Shown: positions 56,401-64,000 of the stretch, piece after piece
Layout of the letters: every line of letters begins with the position of its first letter
How positions within the stretch are numbered: the first letter of the stretch is position 1
The notes under the pieces: model-generated
The model's database searches: none
What the model was told of the DNA's origin: nothing
What the model saw: the letters and a program-made list of their open reading frames with translations, nothing else
Origin: Anisus vortex
Taxonomy: Eukaryota; Mollusca; Gastropoda; Planorbidae
DNA length: 64,000 nucleotides
NCBI GenBank assembly: GCA_949126835.1
Contig: OX421497.1
Span: 41,934,226-41,998,225, forward strand
Reading direction: 5' to 3'
Translations under genes and position numbers: made by a program

Positions 56401-59400
56401 ATAACATAATATAATATAATTATACCACTGGTTCTAACTATTATTTATAAAATACATCTTTCTGGCAAAATACTAGAAGTAAATATTAGTTCAATGAATC
56501 AAAGTGGACTCATTTTATGTGAAGGAGCTACGTGTAAATCAATCTATACACATTTCACGTCTATTTTTGGTTAAATTGTAACTGGATCCAGTTTCTCAGT
56601 CCTTACAGTAATTTAATCTTTCTTTCAAATACTTTACTTGTATTATGCATTACATTCATTTCACTGGCTCTTTCATTTAATACTCATTTATTTTCATTTA
56701 TCACAGGTTATTTTTCCTTGAAAATTTGGTCTGGCTTTTTATTGCTAATTAGACAAAAGAGAACTGTACAAAAAAATCTGGCAATAAAGGGAAGGAAATT
56801 GTCATCTCTTGAAAACAAAATGAATTAAGAACAAGGATGAGAAGTGATTTAGAATTAGAAAAAGAAAACAACAACAGGAAGATTAGGGAATCATTGGGGG
56901 TTAAAAAAATGTGGACAAGAGGGAGAGAGGAGGGTGGGCCAGTATTATTTAATTTACATGTTAATATCCTCTCCTCTACAAGTTATTACTTGTCATTGTG
57001 TTGTTTATCTATAATATTGCATTAAGAAATTACAATATTTAAATGTATGTAACTGCTTTATATTTAAGCTTAAGTAACTGCTACACTTGAACATTAAACA
57101 ATGATAGTGCGATAACTTTTTATTTCAATGGTAAGATTGTAATGAGCTAAAAAAATTAAATTAAATGCCACACCGTACTGACCTGGCTAAAATAACAAAT
57201 GAACTAGATATTTAAGTGCAACCATTTTAACAACTTACTTGCTCATGTCCTCCTGTCTCTCAGATGCAAAGTGGAATGTGGTCCCTCCATTGTGAATTTT
57301 AAAAGCACTGTTAGAATTGAATAGATGTGCACAGTTAAATATGTATAGCTGCATGTTATAGTGCATTATTGACTTCACCTATTTACATCCACACAAAACA
57401 ATAAAGGGGACAAAAGGTTTATTCTCATTCACTGAGAATAAAAAGTCTTATTTCATATGTCTATGTATTGCTGATGGGGCATGGTGGCCGTGCGGCAGCG
57501 CATTCGGCTGGTGTACCGAAGGTCCTGGGTTCAAATCCTGGTGCAGGCTAGGATTTTTTCCCAGGTCTGGAGGTGTCCCTGAGTATACCCTGCTCTGATG
57601 GGTACCTGACCTCAGTTGGCGTAAAGAAAAGGCGGCTGTGCATAGTGCTGGCCACACAATCACCTAGTATGCCGTGGCCACAAAAACTGGTGAACACTGC
57701 TTCACCGGACCTATGGATCAATTTGGTCTGACGGGATACTTTACTTTCTTTACTTACTAGTTAGGCACCGCTTACTAGTCTCCGATGCCATAGCAGTAGT
57801 CGCTCGGCTACATGCCTAACTGGTACCATGGACATTTTGGAATTGGAACTTTAAAAGTTTAAAAGTTTGTGCTAAAATCTCTCAGAACACACTTAAAAGT
57901 TGTTCTTCCACCATTGGTTCTTTTTTTCAGACGATATTTTCTGCCTTGCGTTTTACTTAAATGTTGAAGAAATATTTAGAGACATACACTTTTTTTTATA
58001 TTTTAAATAAAGAAGCATTATTTCCTACAAGTTTATTATTACATATTAATGTTAAAAAAAAATTAAATTCTTGAAGAAGAAAAAATTTATTTCTTTTCAG
58101 CTTCTAATTAGTTAGACGTTCTAGTGTTTCCTTGAGATCCATATCAAATTATGCGTTTACACAATCATAAAAAATTATTCTACCAAACACTAGTATCCGA
58201 CTATAGAAAAGAATGAGAAAAATAATTTAAAAAAAAGATTAAATAAAAAAAAAACAACATAAAACCTTAAAGAAATAAACAACAACTCAGAAACCCAAAA
58301 TGAAAAAGAAATTTGGATGTAAAAGATAAAACACAGAGAGTTCAACCTATGTCATAAGAGATTTCCAAATGTCACACAACCGGTTGACAGTGCTCGAACA
58401 ATCTATATAGTCAAGTGCTCATCACTGAGTGCCAAAGAAAAAGTGGAAATGAGGAAACAAGGAAACAATACAAAGAAAACAAAATATTGCCAAAGCTACA
58501 TTCAAGTACATCTTTTGTCAGATGAAAATATAACATTTCAGACTGAACAGTTTTTTTCTAGATCTAACTAAAGGGATTGGCAAAATATTTGTTTGGTGTG
58601 ATAAGATTTTAATGGGGTGTAGCAGTAATTCGGTTGTTTGTAGCAAACAGATTGGGTGCAACATATTTTAATGGAGTAAGGCAATTGTTTTTTTGCAAGG
58701 AGCAACCTATGGTTGGGTATGTTACTATTTTAATTGAGTTATTTTAGCTTATCTTAAACATTACAGACGCTCCTTCTATAAGCAAGATTATTGCGTCCTA
58801 CTTAATGCGTCCTACGTCTAGTCCTGCAATTCTATTTGTTTTTTAAATGATGTTGAGTTACTGTTTTTCCTGGTTTGTTCAGCAACCCAAGCACTTTTGC
58901 ACGCATAAGGCAGCTTTTCATGTCATGTAACGAACAATAATTTTGATGCAGCTGTGGCAACATTTTAGTGAAGTAAACACAAAATAGAGAACATTGTCAC
59001 TTACCTAAATACTCTTGAAAAAGCAAAGCATAAAGTAAGGAAAGTTTTCAAACAAAATGTTCACTAAGGTCAAAGACATGATGGTTGTTTAAAAAAACAA
59101 AACTCAAATTCAATATAACAAAACAAAATTCATATGAATTTTTAGGTTATAGATATATAGCCATTTGTTCATGGATCAATAATGATCTATAAAGTGTACT
59201 TGTTTCACTGCCCTATTAAAAGGACAGTTTAAAGTAAAATCTTAAAGAAAGAAATATAAAAAAAGATCATAAAATAATCTACCATAAAATGATCATAAAT
59301 ACAAAATAATTAACTTACAATTTTTTTGTCTTCAAATTAGGGGCAGGTGACACATAGAATGCAGGCAAGTGAATCACACCTTCAGCACTGTCATCCTGGA

Positions 59401-61488
59401 GAATAAATCACAACAAGGACTGAATTCTCATTTTGTGGCACAATTTTCATTATTTCTGTAAGATTGGTTTGTCCAGTGCTGGTAGAACATGTGCTTCTAG
59501 ACTGTCCTGCCTTGCAGGAGCATAGAGTGGATGGGAACAGTCAACTGTTTGCACCAAACCTCTATGGTGACTTATCTAAATGGCGTAGCACAAGCATGTT
59601 TGTTCTCTGAGCCCTAAGCCGGTTCATTTTCTCCATTAAGAGAAGAGAGGTTCTAGTCTAGTAAACCTGACACCAAAAGTGGATTCATTGGAGCTGATGG
59701 TAATCTTCCATAAGCTCTAGCGGCCATTGAGGCATATAGATTCGTTCAAGGGCTCTAGAGTTTACACTCTGTTGTGTGTAAACACAGGTTTCAGTTGAAC
59801 ACTTCTTGACATGCTGCTAAATTGGTTAATGTCTAGCTTTGAGTATTTTATAATTCATCAATTTCATGCCCTAAACGTTGCTTAGCCAAACTACCCTGGG
59901 CAAAAAAAAAGCTTCCCTGATAGAAAAAAATAAACAAAAATTGGAAGAGATTTTGAACTTAGCCTTTTCCTCAAGGTGGCTGAGCAGCAGAGCGTTCTGC
60001 TGGCGCACCTAAGGTCCTGGGTTTGAATTCTGAAAAAGGCTAGTATTTGTTCTCAGTTCTGGAGTGTGTCCTTGAGTCTACCCAGCTCTGATGGGCATTG
60101 TAACGGCTGGGCATTGTGCTGGCCACACAATCCCCAGTATGCCATGGCCACAGAAACTGGTGAACACTGCTTCCTTAACCCCATGGATCAATTCAGTCCC
60201 ACGGGATATTTTATCTCAGACTCTTCACAACAATAAATAAGTTTTTACAAAAGTACAACAAAGAAACAACTTTACTTACATCTTTATGTTTGTAGTAGAA
60301 GAGATTTGAACTTTTCAGCACACACCAGCGTTTGTTCCAATGTTTGGACAGCGTCCCATGCTTTTGTTTCTTTTTGTACAGCCAACCTTCGCATTCACCC
60401 TGGCCCAAGTCTTTACAAGAAACCCTGCGGTCTGCGGAACATTGAGATCGGAAGATCAAGAACAGAAAGGTAAGCCAGCCCACAACCATCTGAATTTTTG
60501 AAACAATTCTCTATTTCAGTAGAAAGGACTGATTTAGAACTTACTTATTTTAGTTTTTGTTGAGGACTTTGCTCTCATTTTAACATTCTGAGGCTGGTGA
60601 TGGAAAAGAAATAATGTATTTAGATTTACTTGACAAGATAATTAAAAAGAAATTAAACATTGTTAATAATGATCCACCCCTATGGTGCTATAGCCTATGG
60701 ATGGCTTCGGTCTGCCTGCATTAAAATATCCTTCCGCTCAGCACTAATGGCAGGGGAATATTGGTTGAGCGGCAGCGCGTTCGACTGGCGTAACAAAGAT
60801 CCTGGGTTCGAATCCTGGTGAAGACTATGATTTTTCCCAGGTTTCTAGGGTGTCCCTGAGTCTACCCAGCTCTGATGGGTACATGACCTTTATTAGGGTA
60901 AATAAAAGGCAGCTGTGCATAGTGCTGGCCACACAATCACCTAGTATGCCGTGGCCACAGAAACTGGTGAACGCTGCTTCACAGGTCCAACGGATCAATT
61001 TGCTCCGACTGATACTTTACTTTTTACAGCAACTAATGGCCGTATTTCTTCTCCAATTTTAGGCTCCCAAGCTGAGCGTGTATCAGTTTTCATACTTATT
61101 GTTATACAATGCCTCATTGTTAATGAGAAAAAATAAAATCACTTTAAGTATCAACAAGAAATAACATGTACAGTACAATATGAATGTCAGTACTTACACT
61201 TTCTGCTGGTATCGTCTGTAACACTCCGCCAACCACAACATGATGAAATCTAAAATATTGGAGAAACTTCATGAGTAACAAATATGCCATGGGAATTTTT
61301 TTTTTTTTTAAAGGGTGGTTGTTTTTTCTTTAAAGAAGACTCTTAAAATGCAAAAACATGTTTTTGAAGTGAATTTAAAACAATGATTCTCACATTTTTG
61401 GTTTGTCAGGCTCAGGCTCTTTGAATAGAACATGCTTCTCAGGTTTCTGTTGTTTATCAAATACATCATCATCACCCATTTTAGATTC
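50424..61488 (-). CDS. CNKSR2: Connector enhancer of kinase suppressor of Ras (CNK), 3' half: PH domain and C-terminus
   Basis: Scaffold of the Ras/RAF/MAPK pathway at the plasma membrane. Ten coding exons in transcript order: 61488-61394, 61249-61198, 60593-60545, 60431-60280, 59395-59319, 57307-57239, 56193-56066, 54426-54292, 51920-51721, 50531-50424. Phases agree throughout, giving 354 aa to the TAG at 50424-50426. The PH domain covers about residues 78-172 of this part. It opens with RRVSCKDLGQGECEGWLYKKK, which parallels the CNK2 pre-PH and beta-1 sequence, and ends with the invariant Trp in KWMNKLGL. A serine/acidic stretch (YYSESEGEDDDGS) and a helical tail (EIYRKIHSLQRTLK, then AKEMELQEIETFLEKPEISSKEL) match the CNK2 C-terminal region. 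SAM, CRIC and PDZ domains are absent, so the 5' exons should lie to the right of the window. The 60431 acceptor has a competing acceptor 7 nt downstream; only the first keeps frame with the 60545 exon. Vertebrates have paralogues, so the symbol means CNK family, CNK2-like. Confidence 0.9.
50741..51540. mobile_element. Composite dispersed repeat with tRNA-like block
   Basis: A tRNA-like block (50741-50811, B box GTTCGATTCTC) is followed by half of the 9952-10408 TIR element (ACTAAAGCAAGCGGTCCATG, ending 50981). Then comes sequence inverse to 17160-17580 (CTGTCAAGCTTCTGACTCAT, AAATTTCTTTTGGAGGAC). It lies in the last intron of CNK. Confidence 0.6.
51945..53045. repeat. 46-bp minisatellite, about 24 copies
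   Basis: Unit CAATGAACAACTATCTAAAT, CAAACAGTTTACTATACAAG, TCTGTT. Units differ at a few fixed positions (AAATCA/AAATCC/AAAGCA, GTTTAC/GTGTAC). It begins about 25 bases upstream of the acceptor of CNK exon 51920-51721 but does not include exon sequence. Confidence 0.95.
53075..54275 (+). mobile_element. Reverse transcriptase fragment split by a TIR element
   Basis: Left part 53075-53230 reads INHLQFVRVNGLVLQKREI and STGAPQGCILSP, an RT core motif. Right part from 54206 reads FTNDILMCFTTS, the next expected RT words. The two are separated by the 53233-54205 element and one TA copy. Confidence 0.7.
53233..54205. mobile_element. pogo/mariner-like TIR element with subterminal repeats, inserted at TA
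   Basis: It begins CAGTTGAACCCGGTTATCTC after TA (53231-53232) and ends before TA (54206-54207). The terminal region carries repeated GGTTATCTCGA-type words: 53244, 53259, 53338, 53414 and, in the same direction, 54140 and 54156. The inverted termini are imperfect. No transposase was recognised, so it is non-autonomous. Confidence 0.65.
54548..55425 (-). mobile_element. Non-LTR retrotransposon, 3' part with RT palm motif
   Basis: The longest copy of the element at 3070-3660. Minus-strand frames read CINTGTKVRLFADECIIYR, a FADD-box region with E in place of the second D (55357-55368), then FHPEKCQLLRVSKKK, LVRPILEYAASVWDPS and the ATAATCTTC tail. Stops and frameshifts make it inactive. It lies in a CNK intron. 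Confidence 0.75.
57474..57752 (+). mobile_element. SINE, family A, best-preserved copy
   Basis: Complete: head GGGGCATGGTGGCCGTGCGG, B box GGTTCAAATCC, body CTCTGATGGGTACCTGACCT, and tail GGTGAACACTGCTTCACCGG to TACTTTACTTTC. It serves as the family reference in this window. Confidence 0.9.
58742..58905 (-). mobile_element. Non-LTR retrotransposon tail fragment
   Basis: CATTACAGACGCTCCTTCTA, GATTATTGCGTCCTACT and TTTTCCTGGTTTGTTCAGC are the inverse LINE tail and ORF end. Confidence 0.65.
59973..60212 (+). mobile_element. SINE, family A (CNK intron)
   Basis: GGTGGCTGAGCAGCAGAGCG, GGTTTGAATTCTG, CTACCCAGCTCTGATGGGC and GGTGAACACTGCTTCC. A short internal deletion removes the TACCTGAC block. 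Confidence 0.8.
60754..61023 (+). mobile_element. SINE, family A (CNK intron)
   Basis: Complete copy: TTGAGCGGCAGCGCGTTCGA, B box GGTTCGAATCC, TGATGGGTACATGACC, GTGCTGGCCACACAATCACC, GGTGAACGCTGCTTCACAGG. Confidence 0.88.
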
Positions 61489-64000
61489 CTACAAGAGATT
61501 ATTACAGCTGTTACAATTGAATATTTTTTACAAGTGTAAAGCCATTATAGCTAAATTATTAAATTTAAAATCATTTCAAGAGATACGGTTAAAGAGCAAA
61601 GCGCTGTAGTTATAATGGATATATCATTTTATACTATTTTAGAGATACAACACAATAACCTAATAAGATACTACAAAAAAGCAGAAAATTTGTTAACAAA
61701 TTTTTTTAACTCCAAATGCATGGATGAATTCATATCACTTTTACCTGAAGGGCATTTGGGCAAGGAAAAAAAGAAACAAAAAAGAGAGACTGGACTTAGA
61801 AAGAATCCTAGGATGCAATAATCTTCTGAACAGAAAGAACTTCTTTATTAAATTATAAAATAAGATAAAGAAAAAACTATTTCTGGAACTAAATAATAAA
61901 AAATAATTGAAATGTGCAGATGGAAAAAAATAATAATTAACACTCTTTAAAATCTTTTCTATATTTAATATAAGACATTTATATATTATAGATATTTAGA
62001 TATATATTTGATCAAAATGTTAAGTTATAGTTTTCAAAATATCAATAAAGTCAAGAAAAATAATAGAAAGTAGAGAAAAGTTTTCTTTTTTTTCACTAAG
62101 CAAGAGAAAAACTATTAAGAACAAACCCTATTGCACTACTAGAATGGTGACAAACCAAAACATACAACCATACACATATATATCTAATTATAAAATCCCT
62201 TATACAAGTTATTGATTTTTTAAATTATTGCCCACATTAATGACACAAACCTATGGCCTATGTTTCAGTTCTCATTTTCTTCTCTCATCTTGAATTTAAA
62301 TCCTTCTTTGCAACATTATTTCTACAGTCTAAAACACTCATAATATAACTGACAGCTTGAAGTGACAGACTCCTAAATGGCTCAATATTGCTTTCTAACA
62401 TGAGCTAATGTGTGCTTCCCCCAATACAAGTAGGCCAAAGGTCAGCATGAGGTAATGAATCTTTCATCTGCACTGAAGGGGAACAGCCCTTTATCAATTC
62501 ACTTCCTTGTCAAAATCAATAACTTTGAATTGTGTGTGACCTAATTTTCTTTCAATCTAATCCACAAACACCAGGATTAAATAAATGGGGGAAACTATGA
62601 TGTAGGCTAACTTGATACATAAAAGTACAATTTTAAATGAGAGAAAACACAATTAACATAGAAAAACCCAATGAACGTGAACTGTAAACAACACATCAAC
62701 ATGGTTCAATTCTTCTTTATTTATTACACATAAAAACCCAGAGTGAACGTTTTTCTGTTTGGTTTATTCATATCAATCATTACCATATTGAGATTGAATA
62801 TTATCTTAATTATCTGAGTTGTTAGCAACAACCTGGCATTTATGGCCATCAATTGAATCATCCAACTACCGCAAACACGAATCATAAAAACTAATATCTG
62901 ATAACAACTGAGAACAAAATTTTGATTTTTATTTCCTTCTTTCCTTCAGAATGGTCCTCTAAGAGTTTTTACAGTCACTTCTGTGTATATCAAAATGGAA
63001 ATGAATGTCAAAGATGCAAAATATTGTTGTTAAAACAAACCCTTGGAGAAAATATATATTTCCTTTAGATTTCTAATATATCACTGTACAATAGGTAAAA
63101 GAATTAGGTCCACCTAAAATACAAAACATAAACAACTGATTTCATACACTTTCACAGTAATAGGCTTAAATAGAGAAAAAAATTCAACAGTCAACCCAAG
63201 CATCAAAACAGACTTACAACAAGTTAATAATTATCAAAACAAATCACTCGTCTTCAAACAGAACACCATGAAACGTACAGCCCAGTGTTTGCAGCCAGAC
63301 TACAACAACAACACATTAGCAATTGTAGTGTGGCAACTGAAGGGCTTTGTGATGAAATTCTGACTCAGTCCACTTGAACAGCTTCACTTTTAGTTTCACG
63401 TTGGTTTTATTTTTAACTCAGTCAGTTTATTTTTTCAAACTTTAGAGGTTTTTTTACAGTTTTAATCTATGGAAGATATCAGAGCATCGCACTGTAATTT
63501 TAATAGACATTCAACTTGCTACTCCAACAAAAGTTCAAAAAATAAAATTTGGCAGCTCTGGTTGCATTTACCAATCAAGGGAAAGGGTAAAGGTCATTGG
63601 GAGTAGGGTCATGGTTAAGGATGCAAAGAAAAACTAAAACAACATTTTCTGCTATCCTCAGAATCAAAAGTCAGCTACGTAATAAACACTGTTTTTTATG
63701 AAGCACATCAACATGGACAGCGAGCTGCTGTAATTCTACTTCCAATAGCAGCTAAGATGATTGTTATGACTGAGTATCTATGATGATTGCTATGACAGAT
63801 TCTATGATGATGGTTTTGACATATTCTATGATTGTTATGAGTGAGACTTTATGATTGTTATGATAGATTCAATAATGACTTATGACAGAATATATGATGA
63901 TTGTTATGACAGATTCTATGATGATTGTTATGACAGATTCTATGATGATTGTTTTGACTGAGAATATTGACAATAATATATGATGATTGTTATGATGGAT
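61489..64000. other. Presumed upstream intron of CNK, no exon recognised
   Basis: About 2.5 kb of AT-rich sequence with a solo LINE-like tail at 61801-61866. An irregular GATTGTTATGACAGATTCTATG repeat starts at about 63745 and runs to the window edge. No SAM, CRIC or PDZ exon was found on the minus strand. Confidence 0.45.
63745..64000. repeat. Irregular tandem repeat at the window edge
   Basis: Repeats of TGATTGTTATGACAGATTCT with ATGATGATTG linkers of varying length. The array continues past the end of the window. Confidence 0.8.

Overview
This is a window of an AT-rich, intron-rich animal nuclear genome. Short exons, consistent GT-AG introns, orthologues of conserved animal genes and dense tRNA-derived SINEs, non-LTR fragments, MITEs and minisatellites all point to an invertebrate. 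My best guess is a mollusc, probably a heterobranch gastropod, but that is an inference from gene and repeat style, not a proven assignment.

Four protein genes account for the coding content. (1) 3974-24907, plus strand: a complete 27-exon two-pore channel of the TPC2 type (811 aa), an endolysosomal cation channel. (2) 31400-39399, minus strand: a complete 17-coding-exon CSDE1/UNR (835 aa), a multi-cold-shock-domain RNA-binding protein. A likely non-coding first exon with a YY1/TISU-type start lies at about 41.9 kb, and a long 3' UTR may run down to about 28.1 kb. TPCN2 and CSDE1 are convergent. (3) 43870-46683, plus strand: a complete five-coding-exon CHMP2A (221 aa), an ESCRT-III subunit, divergent from CSDE1 across a roughly 2 kb promoter interval. 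(4) 61488-50424, minus strand: the last ten coding exons of a connector enhancer of KSR (CNK/CNKSR2 type), with the PH domain and C-terminal helical region. Its SAM, CRIC and PDZ exons would lie beyond the right edge. CHMP2A and CNK are convergent. TPC2 and CHMP2A both act on the endolysosomal system; otherwise I see no functional linkage, only ordinary animal gene order.

The rest is repeats. At least fourteen copies or pieces of one tRNA-headed SINE family are scattered through introns and gaps. A non-LTR retrotransposon and a SINE share a 3' tail. Other elements are a decayed DDE-type transposase gene (about 21.2-22.9 kb), two hAT-like MITEs with 8-bp target duplications (one carrying a second, nested MITE), a 550-bp foldback palindrome, a TIR element with a 7-bp duplication, and a pogo/mariner-like element inserted into a reverse transcriptase fragment. 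About a dozen minisatellites are present.

The most unusual observation is in CSDE1. Two minisatellites have unit boundaries that cross exon-intron junctions. One repeats the 3' end of exon 9 with its 5' splice site about 17 times at an exact 37-bp spacing. The other repeats the 3' splice site and start of exon 16 about nine times at about 50-bp spacing. Every decoy copy leads directly to an in-frame stop.
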